Positions 35,859 to 46,100 of a stretch of DNA of 64,000 nt are shown one piece after another. Under the pieces are notes generated by a model that was not told where the DNA came from, searched no databases, and worked only from the letters and a program-made list of their open reading frames with translations. Within the stretch, counting starts at the first letter, position 1; every line of letters starts with the position of its first letter. Location: NCBI RefSeq assembly GCF_003437535.1, contig NZ_QSQT01000004.1, positions 62,001-126,000 of the forward strand, given 5' to 3'. Position numbers and translations under genes: made by a program. Origin of the DNA: Phocaeicola plebeius. Its GTDB lineage: Bacteria > Bacteroidota > Bacteroidia > Bacteroidales > Bacteroidaceae.

Positions 35859-38800
35859 TTATTCAGCTTTTTCGTCGCTCCAGTCCATTGCAGCCATACG
35901 CTTGTAAGAAGCATAGCGTTTCTTAGCCATGTCTTCGCAAGCAGCGAACAAGTCAGCAGCTTCTGTCGGGTATTGTTTCATTACAGATGCGAAACGAACT
36001 TCACCCTTCAGATAATCCTGGAAGCCTTCCCAGTTCGGTTCTTTAGAGTCGAGTGAGAACGGATTCTTACCTTCTTCTTCCAGAGCCGGGTTGAAGCGCC
36101 ACAAGTGCCAGTAACCACATTCTACAGCCTTAGCTTCTTCAGCCTGAGATTTACCCATACCAGCTTTCAAACCGTGGTTGATACATGGAGCGTATGCGAT
36201 AACCAATGATGGTCCAGGATATGCTTCAGCTTCGCGGATAGCTTTCAAAGTCTGAGCCTGGTCAGCACCCATTGCAATCTGAGCTACGTAAACGTAACCG
36301 TAAGTAGTAGCAATCATACCCAGGTCTTTCTTGCGAACACGTTTACCAGAAGCAGCAAACTTAGCGATAGCACCCAGCGGAGTAGCCTTAGAAGACTGAC
36401 CACCAGTGTTAGAGTAAACTTCAGTATCCAATACCAGGATGTTTACATCTTCGCCAGAAGCGATTACATGGTCAAGACCTCCGTAACCTATATCGTAAGA
36501 AGCACCGTCACCACCGATGATCCACTGTGAGCGTTTTACCAGATAGTCTTTGAATTCAGCGATAGTAGCGCAAGCAGCACACTTGTCTTTTGCAGCTTCT
36601 ACCAACGGAATAATCTTTTCAGCAGCAGCTTTGCTCTTATCAGCATCGTTGCGGCCGTCAATCCATTCCTGGAATGCTTCTTTGTATTCTGCCGGAGTAG
36701 CTTCGTTTGCGATAGCAGACTTCATAGCTTCTTCCAGACGGTTGCGCAGTTTCTTGTTAGCCAATTCCATACCTAAACCGAATTCGCAGAAGTCTTCGAA
36801 CAATGAGTTAGCCCAAGCAGGACCCTGACCTTTTTCGTTAGTTGTATAAGGAGTTGAAGGAACTGAACCAGAGTAGATAGAAGAACATCCTGTAGCGTTA
36901 GCAACCATTTCACGGTCACCGAACAACTGAGAAATCAGTTTCACATACGGAGTTTCACCACAACCAGAGCAAGCTCCAGAGAACTCGAACAACGGCTGAG
37001 CGAACTGAGAGTTCTTCACGTTAGCCTTGATGTCTACCAAGTGCTGTTTAGACTTCACGTTGTCAGCGCAGTAAGTCCAGTTAGCAGCTTCAGCCAACTG
37101 AGTTTCAAGCGGCTTCATAGTCAAAGCCTTGCCACCCTTCTTCGGGTTGCCCGGACAAACGTCAGCACAGTTACCGCAACCCAAGCAGTCCATAACGTCT
37201 ACCTGTACACGGAATGTCATACCGTCGAACTGTTTTCCTACAGCTTTCAGAGTCGGGAAGTTAGCACCAGCTTGTTCTTCAGCATCCAGTACGAACGGAC
37301 GGATAGCAGCGTGAGGACAAACGTATGCACACTTGTTACACTGGATACAAGTTTCAGGATTCCATTCCGGAACGAATGCAGCTACACCACGTTTTTCGTA
37401 TTTAGCTGTACCCTGATGCCATGTACCGTCTTCGATACCCTTGAATGCAGATACTGGCAGCAAGTCACCATCCTGAGCGTTGATAGGACGAACAACTTCG
37501 TTGATGAATGCCGGATCGTTGTTTGCAGCAGCAGCTTCAACTTCCAGGTTAGCCCATGCCGGGTCAACAGTCAATTGTTTGTATTCACCACCACGGTCAA
37601 CGGCAGCGTAGTTCTTGTTAACCACGTCTTCACCCTTCTTGCCGTAAGACTTCACGATGAATTTCTTCATCTGTTCTACAGCCAGGTCAACTGGAATTAC
37701 GCCAGTGATACGGAAGAATGCAGACTGCAGGATAGTGTTAGTACGGTTACCCAAACCAATTTCCTGAGCAATCTTAGTTGCATTGATATAGTAAACAGTG
37801 ATGTTGTTTTCTGCGAAGTATTTCTTCACTTTGTTCGGCAGGTTCTTAGCCAATTCTTCGCCTTCCCAGATAGTGTTCAGCAAGAATGTACCGTTCTTAC
37901 GCAGACCGCGAGTTACATCATACATGTGCAGGTAAGCCTGTACGTGGCAAGCTACGAAGTTAGGAGTAGTTACCAAGTAAGTAGAGCGGATAGGATGATC
38001 ACCGAAACGCAAGTGAGAGCAAGTGAAACCACCAGATTTCTTAGAGTCGTATGAGAAGTAAGCCTGGCAGTATTTGTTGGTGTTGTCACCGATGATTTTT
38101 ACAGAGTTCTTGTTAGCACCTACAGTACCGTCAGCACCCAAACCGTAGAATTTAGCTTCGAACATACCTTCGCCACCCAAAGCGATTTCTTCTTTCTGAG
38201 GAAGAGAAGTGAAGGTGACGTCATCTACGATACCGATAGTGAAGTGGTTCTTAGGAGTCGGCAATGCCAAGTTTTCGTATACAGAAAGAATCTGAGCAGG
38301 AGTAGTATCCTTAGAACCCAGACCATAACGTCCGCCTACGATAAGAGGAGCATTTTCCTGTCCGTAGAAGCAGTCTTTTACGTCAAGATACAAAGGTTCG
38401 CCGTTTGCACCCGGTTCTTTTGTACGGTCAAGAACTGCGATGCGTTTTGCGGTCTTAGGTACAGCTGCCAAGAAATGTTTAGCAGAGAACGGACGATACA
38501 AGTGTACAGAAACCAAACCAACTTTTTCGCCGTTTGCTACCAAGTGGTCGATAGCTTCACGAGCAGCTTCAGTTACAGAACCCATAGCGATGATTACGCG
38601 TTCAGCATCTTCTGCACCATAGTAGTTGAACAAGCCGTAGTGACGTCCTGTAATCTTATTGATTTCGTTCATATATTCTTCTACGATAGCAGGAACTGCT
38701 TCATAGAACGGATTGCAAGATTCTCTGTGCTGGAAGAAGTGATCCGGGTTTTCAGCCATACCGCGAGCAACCGGTTTGTTAGGACTGAGTGCACGTTCAC

Positions 38801-39416
38801 GGAATTCAGCCAAAGCTTTCTGGTCTACCAGCGGAGCGAGGTCTTCGTTTTCCAGCATTTCAATCTTCTGGATTTCGTGTGATGTACGGAAACCGTCGAA
38901 GAAGTTCAAGAACGGAACCCGAGACTTGATTGTTGACAAGTGAGCTACACCGGCCAAATCCATAACTTCCTGTACAGAACCTTCACAAAGCATAGCGAAA
39001 CCAGTCTGACGGCAAGACATTACGTCCTGGTGGTCACCGAAGATACACAATGCGTGAGAAGCCAGTGTACGTGCAGAAACGTGGAATACGCATGGCAAGA
39101 ACTCACCTGCAATTTTGTACATGTTAGGAATCATCAACAGAAGACCCTGAGAAGCAGTATAAGTAGTTGTCAATGCACCAGCCTGAAGAGATCCGTGTAC
39201 TGCACCGGCAGCACCACCTTCAGATTGCATTTCCTGAACCAAAACAGTTTCGCCGAAGATGTTTTTACGACCTGCGGCAGCCCATTCGTCTACATATTCA
39301 GCCATTGTAGATGACGGGGTGATAGGATAGATAGCTGCAACTTCTGAGAACATATATGAAATATGTGCTGCAGCCTGGTTACCATCACAAGTGATGAATT
39401 TTTTTTGTTTAGTCAT
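35859..39416 (-). CDS. nifJ: Pyruvate:ferredoxin (flavodoxin) oxidoreductase
   Basis: A single-chain enzyme of 1185 residues that oxidises pyruvate to acetyl-CoA and reduces ferredoxin, central to anaerobic energy metabolism. Domains in order: N-terminal Pyr domain (AAIYPITPSSTMAEYVDEW), transketolase-C-like domain, PFOR gamma domain (CHLRFGDHPIRSTYLV), two [4Fe-4S] motifs (CIQCNKCAYVCP and CLGCGNCADVCP), and a C-terminal TPP-binding domain (GDGASYDIGYGGLDHV, YSNTGGQSS). The start ATG is at 39416. Codon use suggests a highly expressed gene. Confidence 0.97.
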   Translation of the reverse strand: MTKQKKFITCDGNQAAAHISYMFSEVAAIYPITPSSTMAEYVDEWAAAGRKNIFGETVLVQEMQSEGGAAGAVHGSLQAGALTTTYTASQGLLLMIPNMYKIAGEFLPCVFHVSARTLASHALCIFGDHQDVMSCRQTGFAMLCEGSVQEVMDLAGVAHLSTIKSRVPFLNFFDGFRTSHEIQKIEMLENEDLAPLVDQKALAEFRERALSPNKPVARGMAENPDHFFQHRESCNPFYEAVPAIVEEYMNEINKITGRHYGLFNYYGAEDAERVIIAMGSVTEAAREAIDHLVANGEKVGLVSVHLYRPFSAKHFLAAVPKTAKRIAVLDRTKEPGANGEPLYLDVKDCFYGQENAPLIVGGRYGLGSKDTTPAQILSVYENLALPTPKNHFTIGIVDDVTFTSLPQKEEIALGGEGMFEAKFYGLGADGTVGANKNSVKIIGDNTNKYCQAYFSYDSKKSGGFTCSHLRFGDHPIRSTYLVTTPNFVACHVQAYLHMYDVTRGLRKNGTFLLNTIWEGEELAKNLPNKVKKYFAENNITVYYINATKIAQEIGLGNRTNTILQSAFFRITGVIPVDLAVEQMKKFIVKSYGKKGEDVVNKNYAAVDRGGEYKQLTVDPAWANLEVEAAAANNDPAFINEVVRPINAQDGDLLPVSAFKGIEDGTWHQGTAKYEKRGVAAFVPEWNPETCIQCNKCAYVCPHAAIRPFVLDAEEQAGANFPTLKAVGKQFDGMTFRVQVDVMDCLGCGNCADVCPGNPKKGGKALTMKPLETQLAEAANWTYCADNVKSKQHLVDIKANVKNSQFAQPLFEFSGACSGCGETPYVKLISQLFGDREMVANATGCSSIYSGSVPSTPYTTNEKGQGPAWANSLFEDFCEFGLGMELANKKLRNRLEEAMKSAIANEATPAEYKEAFQEWIDGRNDADKSKAAAEKIIPLVEAAKDKCAACATIAEFKDYLVKRSQWIIGGDGASYDIGYGGLDHVIASGEDVNILVLDTEVYSNTGGQSSKATPLGAIAKFAASGKRVRKKDLGMIATTYGYVYVAQIAMGADQAQTLKAIREAEAYPGPSLVIAYAPCINHGLKAGMGKSQAEEAKAVECGYWHLWRFNPALEEEGKNPFSLDSKEPNWEGFQDYLKGEVRFASVMKQYPTEAADLFAACEDMAKKRYASYKRMAAMDWSDEKAE

Positions 39417-39456
39417 ACAATTACTAATTAAATATGAAGTAATAAAATCGTTATTG

Positions 39457-40635
39457 TCAATACAAAAATCCAAATAACCATAAAGGTATCTGGTCGCCGT
39501 GTCCTATTTCCATTTTATGCATGGCATAGTATATGTTCGGATTGCTTTTATATTTGCTTCCTTCTGCACAAATCCGGAAATGCAGTGTATTGTCTACAAG
39601 GAAAGAGGTTCCTTTATCTCCTTTGTTGATTTTGTGGTCTTTCCACAAGGTATTGACAAAGAAGGTTTCCAGCACATCTTGTTCCTCCACCTTTACCGGA
39701 TAGATGCTATACATCAGGTTTGTGTTGTGCATCATGATTTTAGCCGGTTTTTTAGGAAAGCTTTCCCCTTTCGGGTAAACCATGTTGATGAGTCGTGCAT
39801 CTGCCAGGTATTTTATGTAGTTCATGACCGTAGCACGCGATGTCTGAATTTCAGTAGCCAATTGGCTGACATTGGGTGCGACCGGACCGTCTACTGCTAG
39901 CAAATATAATAATTTTTTGATTTTGGACAGATATTTCAGCTCGATTTGTTTAATCAGGAGAATGTCCACTTCAATCATCATGTTCATGGTCTTCAGCAGA
40001 TTTTCCGAGAAATTTCTTTTTTCAAGGAAAAAAGGATAGAAACCATGATGGATGTAATCCTGGAAATAATTGAGCGGGTTGATGTGTGGTAAGATTGTTT
40101 TCACGATATGCTCGTGATTGTGCAGAATCTCATCCAGTGTGTAGGCTGAAAAATGGTTCCCAGTTTGTAAATTCAGAAATTCACGGAAAGAAAATCCTCT
40201 CAGGTTATACGATTTGACAATCCCGTTCAATTCGGGATTCTCATCTTTCAGACGCATTACAGAAGAACCGGTAAATACAATTTTCAGTTGCGGATAACGT
40301 TCATAGCATGTGCGCAAATCGTGACTCCAATCTGGAAGCTTGAAAACTTGGTCAATAAGCAGGACTTTTCCCCCTCTTTTAACAAATTCCCCGGCAAAGT
40401 CTACTAAACTGTATTGTGAAAAGTAGAAATTATTCATGTTTACGAACAAGCATGAACGGTCCGTTCCGAACTTTTCTTTTGCATATTGTAAAAGAAATGT
40501 GGTTTTGCCTACCCCTCTTGTACCTTTTATACCAATCAAGCGATCATTCCAGTCTATTTCATCCATGAGATCACGGCGAACAGGAGCGTTGGTATGTTCC
40601 ACTAAATAATTATGTGTTCTGTAAAATGCTTCCAT
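39457..40635 (-). CDS. AAA_14/DUF4143-type ATPase
   Basis: A protein of 392 residues with Walker A GTRGVGKTTFLLQYA (about 37-51), a Walker B-like VLLIDQVFKLPDW where most relatives have Asp-Glu, and sensor VFTGSSVMRL. The C-terminal half holds a winged-helix-like segment (NYIKYLADARLINMVYPKGES) and the DUF4143 region (NTLWKDHKINKGDKGTSFLV). The family is widespread in Bacteroidota and archaea without an agreed function. A TTTG-N19-TATATTTG promoter supports the start at 40635. Confidence 0.85.
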   Translation of the reverse strand: MEAFYRTHNYLVEHTNAPVRRDLMDEIDWNDRLIGIKGTRGVGKTTFLLQYAKEKFGTDRSCLFVNMNNFYFSQYSLVDFAGEFVKRGGKVLLIDQVFKLPDWSHDLRTCYERYPQLKIVFTGSSVMRLKDENPELNGIVKSYNLRGFSFREFLNLQTGNHFSAYTLDEILHNHEHIVKTILPHINPLNYFQDYIHHGFYPFFLEKRNFSENLLKTMNMMIEVDILLIKQIELKYLSKIKKLLYLLAVDGPVAPNVSQLATEIQTSRATVMNYIKYLADARLINMVYPKGESFPKKPAKIMMHNTNLMYSIYPVKVEEQDVLETFFVNTLWKDHKINKGDKGTSFLVDNTLHFRICAEGSKYKSNPNIYYAMHKMEIGHGDQIPLWLFGFLY

Positions 40636-40654
40636 GAATTCTGTTTCTAGGCTG

Positions 40655-40685
40655 CAAATATACGAATACTTCATAATATTGCAAA
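40655..40685 (-). promoter_or_regulatory. AAA ATPase gene promoter
   Basis: TATATTTG (40662-40655, minus) and TTTG (40685-40682) are separated by 19 bp. Transcription start is predicted near 40648, 13 nt before the ATG. Confidence 0.6.
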
Positions 40686-40836
40686 CTGGAGATGACAAAA
40701 GTTTATTCTTTGATTAAGTTTTTTTGAATCTCTTCTGGTGCATCAAAGGTGGGAATTTATTGGTTTGCTTTTCGGGTATAGATTCTCGATTTTATATTTG
40801 TAAAGAGGAGGATTCGTAGCTGTTTTTGTGTAATCT

Positions 40837-40940
40837 CAGTACTTTCAAAGAAGTACTACAGTACTCCCGTGAAAGTACTGAAGTACTTCATAGGCAGTAC
40901 TACAGTACTTCCTCGGGAGTACTGGAAACTTTGACTTCTG
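40837..40940 (-). repeat. AGTACT mosaic palindrome, copy 2 (3' of the purF-like gene)
   Basis: The 326-bp gap between the ATPase and purF-like genes contains this element. AGTACT-type words occur about eight times; CAGTACTCCCG (40859-40869) is inverted at CGGGAGTACTG (40914-40924), and GAAAGTACT/AGTACTTC pairs lie inside. Read on the minus strand it begins AGTCAAAGTTTCCAGTACT, sharing the boundary of copy 1. In both cases the element follows the stop codon of the upstream gene in the same orientation, by 78 and 25 nt. Confidence 0.85.
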
Positions 40941-40961
40941 TTTGTTTTTGGGGAGGGAGAA

Positions 40962-42845
40962 TTAGAATTGATAATTCTTTTCCACCCAGTCGATGAATGC
41001 CTGGTTCACTTGGCGTGTTCCTCCCGGGGTAGGATAGTCTCCACTAAAATACCAGTCTCCCGGATGGGCCGGACATGCCTCATGCAGTCCTTCCAACGTT
41101 TGGTAAACAATCTGTACTTTTGCCCGCGTAGTGGCAGGAGTCAGTAATGCAGCAATTTTTTCTGATATTTCTTCATCGCTGAAAGGAGCATAAATTTCCT
41201 TTACGTAGTTGCGCATTTTTTCTTTAGGCAGGTTCAGCTGTTCTTTTGATTTTCTATAAGCATATTCAATGACGTGCTGCATGTCGCGTTCTTCCAGCAG
41301 AGCGATGGCAGCCTTGAAGGCGATGAATTGCTCCATGCTGGCCATGTCGATGCCATAGTAATCCGGATAGCGGACTTGTGGGGAAGAGGATACGATGACA
41401 ATCTTTTTGGGCTGCAGACGGTCGAGAATGCTGATGATACTTTGCTTCAAAGTCGTTCCTCGTACGATACTGTCGTCGATGATTACCAGGTTGTCTTCCT
41501 GTGGCACGAGGCTTCCGTAGGTAATATCGTATACGTGGGCTGCCAGGTCGTTGCGGGTATTTCCTTCCGCAATAAAGGTACGCAACTTAATATCCTTGAT
41601 GGCTACCTTCTCGCTTCGGATGCGTTGAGAAAGAATCTGTTTCAGTTCTTCATGGCTGGGCATGTGACCCAAGGCCTCGATTTGCTTGATTTTAAGTTGG
41701 TTCAGATAATTGTCCAGTCCTTCCAGCATTCCATAGAAAGCCACTTCGGCTGTATTGGGAATAAATGAGAATACAGAATGGGCTATGTCATGATTGACTG
41801 CAGAGAGAATTGGTTCAATCAGTTTTTCTCCTAATTTTTTACGTTCACGGTAGATATCCACGTCACTTCCCCGGCTGAAGTAGATGCGTTCGAAAGAGCA
41901 GGGTTTTAATTTCCTGGGTTTGTTGATTTGTGCCAGTCTGAGCTGACCTTTCTTATTGACCAATACAGCTTGTCCAGGCATCAGTTCATGGATGCTTTCA
42001 GCAGGGATATTCAATACCGTCTGAATGACAGGGCGTTCCGACGCTAATACCATGATTTCATCGTCCTGATACCAGAATGCCGGGCGAATACCCCATGGGT
42101 CGCGTACGGCAAAGGTTTCACCGCTTCCTGTCATTCCGCAGATGACGTAACCTCCATCCCAGGATGGGGAAGATGTTTTCAGTACGTTTGTCAAGTCAAT
42201 CCGCTCTTCAATGGCATGCGTGATGTCCATTCCCTTCAAGCCTTCTTCTTTGCACTGGTTGTAAAGGCGCTCCACTTCTCTGTCCAGCCGGTGGCCTACC
42301 TGCTCCAGCATGATATAGGTATCTGCGTATTTACGGGGATGTTGTCCGGCTTCAGTAATATTGGCAAAAATTTCGTCTACATTGGTCAGATTGAAGTTAC
42401 CGCACAATGCTAGGTTCTTGGCACGCCAGTTGTTGCGGCGGAGAAATGGATGAACATACGAGATACCGCTTTTTCCTGTGGTCGAATAACGCAGGTGTCC
42501 CATGTAAAGTTCTCCGGCAAAGGGCAGGCACTTCTTTGCAAATTCTGCATCGTGCAACTGTTCTTCCGTTAAATCCTTGTATTGTTGATGAACGTTGTTG
42601 AAGATTTCTGTAATGGCTCCCGCTCCGAGTCCTCTTTCACGGAACATGTATTCCTCACCAGGGTTGGCTTGCAGTTTTACGCAGGCTAATCCTGCAGCTT
42701 CTTGTCCTCTGTTGTGCTGCTTTTCCATCAGCAGATAAAGCTTGTTCAAGCCATACATCCATGTACCATATTTTTCCTGATAATATTCCAGTGGTTTCAG
42801 GAGTCGGATAAGAGCGACTCCGCATTCATGTTTTAATGTTTCCAT
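40962..42845 (-). CDS. Long amidophosphoribosyltransferase (PurF-like)
   Basis: A protein of 627 residues, about 120 longer than E. coli PurF. Class II glutamine amidotransferase domain: catalytic Cys probably C8 (KHECGVALIRLL), QHNRGQEAAG, HLRYSTTG, SSPSWDGGYV and DPWGIRPAF. The phosphoribosyltransferase domain has the PRPP loop VIIDDSIVRGTT, with SSPQVRYPDYYGIDM after it. Extra parts are a roughly 60-residue helical insertion before LRTFIAEGNTRND and a C-terminal tail (HPGDWYFSGDYPTPGG). It is divergent from gltB. It may be the de novo purine enzyme or a paralogue of related role. Confidence 0.82.
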   Translation of the reverse strand: METLKHECGVALIRLLKPLEYYQEKYGTWMYGLNKLYLLMEKQHNRGQEAAGLACVKLQANPGEEYMFRERGLGAGAITEIFNNVHQQYKDLTEEQLHDAEFAKKCLPFAGELYMGHLRYSTTGKSGISYVHPFLRRNNWRAKNLALCGNFNLTNVDEIFANITEAGQHPRKYADTYIMLEQVGHRLDREVERLYNQCKEEGLKGMDITHAIEERIDLTNVLKTSSPSWDGGYVICGMTGSGETFAVRDPWGIRPAFWYQDDEIMVLASERPVIQTVLNIPAESIHELMPGQAVLVNKKGQLRLAQINKPRKLKPCSFERIYFSRGSDVDIYRERKKLGEKLIEPILSAVNHDIAHSVFSFIPNTAEVAFYGMLEGLDNYLNQLKIKQIEALGHMPSHEELKQILSQRIRSEKVAIKDIKLRTFIAEGNTRNDLAAHVYDITYGSLVPQEDNLVIIDDSIVRGTTLKQSIISILDRLQPKKIVIVSSSPQVRYPDYYGIDMASMEQFIAFKAAIALLEERDMQHVIEYAYRKSKEQLNLPKEKMRNYVKEIYAPFSDEEISEKIAALLTPATTRAKVQIVYQTLEGLHEACPAHPGDWYFSGDYPTPGGTRQVNQAFIDWVEKNYQF

Positions 42846-43101
42846 CTGTATTTTGTTTTCAAGCCATATTATGATTTTCGTTTACAAAATAACAGACAAT
42901 TATTAAAAGAGGTATGTGCTGTGCCTGAAAAAATACATTGTTTCTGTCTTTTTGTGATAAATGTAATCAAAATGTATTTATTCTGTTTTATTCTGAAACT
43001 TTTCCGCTTTCTATATAAAGAAAATGAAAGCTTCGGTTTGTGTAAATGAAAATATTGTAATGAAAAATCCTACAAAAGTGTCATATTGGAAGTGATATTA
43101 T

Positions 43102-43109
43102 TATTTTTG
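43102..43109 (+). promoter_or_regulatory. gltB -7 box
   Basis: TATTTTTG matches TAnnTTTG 39 nt before the gltB ATG. The -33 region has no TTTG, hinting at activator dependence. The 303-bp divergent region with the purF-like gene is AT-rich and otherwise unremarkable. Confidence 0.5.
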
Positions 43110-43148
43110 TGGACAAATAGAATGTAAACTCTGTTTTGGGTATTAATA

Positions 43149-46100
43149 ATGAAAGATAAAATGAGGTTAGCAGGAAAATTTATGAGAAAAGAAGAGCAGG
43201 AAGTAACAGAATGTCATCAGACATCTTCCGGGCTTTATCAACCGGAGTACGAGCACGATGCTTGTGGAGTAGGTATGATTGTAGATATTCATGGTAATAA
43301 ATCACATGAATTGGTGGATGCAGCCTTGAAGGTCTTGGAAAATATGAAACATCGTGGCGCAGAAGGCGCTGACAACAAGACGGGTGACGGTGCAGGTATT
43401 ATGCTGCAGATTCCACATGAGTTTATATTGTTACAAGGAATTCCGGTGCCTGAAAAGGGGAAATATGGTACGGGATTGGTTTTTCTTCCGAAAGACGCGA
43501 AGGAACAGGAGTCCATTCTGAGCATCCTGATTGAGGAGGTAGAGCGTGAAGGCTTGTCATTGATGCACTTGCGTTCCGTGCCCGTGAATTCTTCTATTTT
43601 AGGAAAAAGTGCGTTGGAGACTGAACCAGACATTAAGCAGGTGTTCATTACCGGGGCAACCGACCTGGAAAACTTTGAACGTACCTTATATATTGTGCGT
43701 AAAAAGATTGAACGCCGTGTACATCATAAGGACTTTTACATTGTTTCCTTGTCCAGTAAAAATATTATATATAAAGGTATGCTGTCTTCGGTACAGGTGC
43801 GTGAATATTTTCAGGACCTTACCCAGCCTTACTTTACCAGCGGACTGGCCATCGTACATTCTCGTTTTAGTACGAATACATTTCCGACCTGGAGTTTGGC
43901 ACAGCCTTTCCGCTTGTTAGCCCATAATGGAGAAATCAATACCATTCGTGGAAACAGAGGATGGATGGAGGCGCGTGAAAGTGTACTTTCCACTCCTTTA
44001 TTAGGTGACGTGAAGAAAATAGGTCCGATCATACAGCCGGGAATGAGCGACAGTGCCTCACTCGATAATGTGTTGGAGTTTTTCGTGATGTCAGGATTGA
44101 GCCTGCCGCATGCCATGGCTATGCTTGTGCCAGAGTCATTCAATGACAAGAATCCGATTAGTGAGGAGCTGAAGGCGTTTTATGAGTACCATTCCATTTT
44201 GATGGAACCTTGGGACGGACCGGCTGCCTTGTTGTTCAGCGACGGACGTTATGCAGGTGGTATGCTCGACCGTAACGGTTTGCGTCCGGCACGTTACCTG
44301 ATTACCAAAAATGATATGATGGTGGTAGCCAGCGAAGCTGGAGTCATTAATTTTGAACCTGAAGCCATTAAGGAAAAAGGCCGTCTTCAGCCAGGCAAGA
44401 TATTGTTGGTAGATACCCAGGAAGGACGTATTTACTACGATGGCGAACTGAAGAGCCAGTTGGCGGCTTCCAAGCCTTATCGTCAGTGGCTTTCTACCAA
44501 CCGTATTGAACTGGATACATTACGCAGTGGCCGTAAGATTTCCAATTCTGTACCTGATTATGAACGTCGCCTGCGTGCATTCGGATTTACTCGCGAAGAC
44601 ATAGAACGTACACTTACTCCAATGTGTATGAATGGGGCCGAACCCACAGCTTCTATGGGTAACGATACTCCTCTGGCTGTGTTGTCCGACAAGCCGCAGA
44701 TATTGTTCAATTATTTCCGTCAACAGTTTGCTCAGGTGACCAATCCGCCAATCGACCCGATACGTGAGGAACTGGTGATGTCGCTGACGGAATATATCGG
44801 AGCTGTAGGAACCAACATCTTGTTGCCGAGTGAATCGCATTGTAAGATGGTGCGTCTGCCACATCCGATTCTGAACAATACGCAGCTTGATATATTGTGC
44901 AACATTCGTTATAAAGGGTTCAATACCGTGAAGTTGCCGATGCTGTTCGATGCAGCAAGAGGAGCGGAAGGTCTGCGTGAGGCATTGAATGAGTTGTGCA
45001 AGAAAGCCGAGGCGGCAGTGGACGAAGGTGTGAACTACATCATTCTTTCCGATCGTGAGATTGATGCAGCACATGCAGCCATTCCTTCTTTGCTGGCTGT
45101 AAGTGCCGTACACCATCACCTGATTTCTGTACAAAAGAGAGTACAGACCGCATTGGTGGTAGAAAGTGGAGAAATTCGGGAAGTGATGCACGCTGCCTTG
45201 TTGCTGGGATATGGAGCGAGCGCCATCAATCCGTATATGGTATTTGCCATTCTGGATGACATGGTGAAGAAAGGCGATGTGCAGTTGAATTATGAAACCG
45301 CCGAAAAGAACTACATAAAAGCCGTTTGCAAGGGACTCTATAAAGTAATGAGTAAGATGGGTATCAGTACGATACGTTCTTACCGTGGAGCAAAGATTTT
45401 TGAAGCCGTTGGTTTGGGCAGTGAAGTGCTTTCTACTTACTTCGGTACTCCTTCTTCATCCATTGGAGGTGTCGGATTGGAAAGCATTGCCAAAGATTAC
45501 CAGGCGTTCCATGATGCAGGTTTTGCAAAAGAGGTCGACGATTTGTTGCCTTACATCGGTCAGTTCTCCTACCGTAAGGATGGCGAGAAGCATGCCTGGA
45601 ATCCGGAAACTATCAGTGCTTTGCAGTTGGCCACTCGTTTGGGAAGTTATGCTAAGTTCAAGGAATATACGCGTCGGGTAGATGAAAAGGAAAGTCCGAT
45701 ATTCTTGCGTGACTTCTTCTCTTTCCACCGTAATCCGATTCCATTGGAAGATGTAGAGCCGGTAGAGGAAATTGTAAAGCATTTTGTAACGGGCGCCATG
45801 TCTTTTGGTTCTATCAGTAAAGAGGCGCATGAAGCCATGGCACTGGCCATGAACAAGCTGAACGCCCGTAGTAATACGGGTGAAGGAGGAGAGGATTCCG
45901 ACCGTTTCCATGAAACCTACGATGGCATTTCCTTGTGCAGTAAGACCAAACAGGTCGCTTCCGGACGTTTCGGTGTAACCACTGAATACTTGGTGAATGC
46001 CGAAGAAATTCAGATTAAGGTAGCACAGGGTGCTAAACCGGGTGAAGGTGGACAGCTTCCGGGATTCAAGGTAAATGAAGTGATTGCCAAGACGCGTCAT

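Noticed and set aside
36550..39314. Long open frames antisense to nifJ
   Set aside because: They arise from the strong codon bias of nifJ; their translations are low-complexity and resemble no family.
40793..40800. TATATTTG on the plus strand as a promoter
   Set aside because: It points into the palindrome and the antisense of the purF-like gene, with no gene to serve and no -33 box at the right distance.
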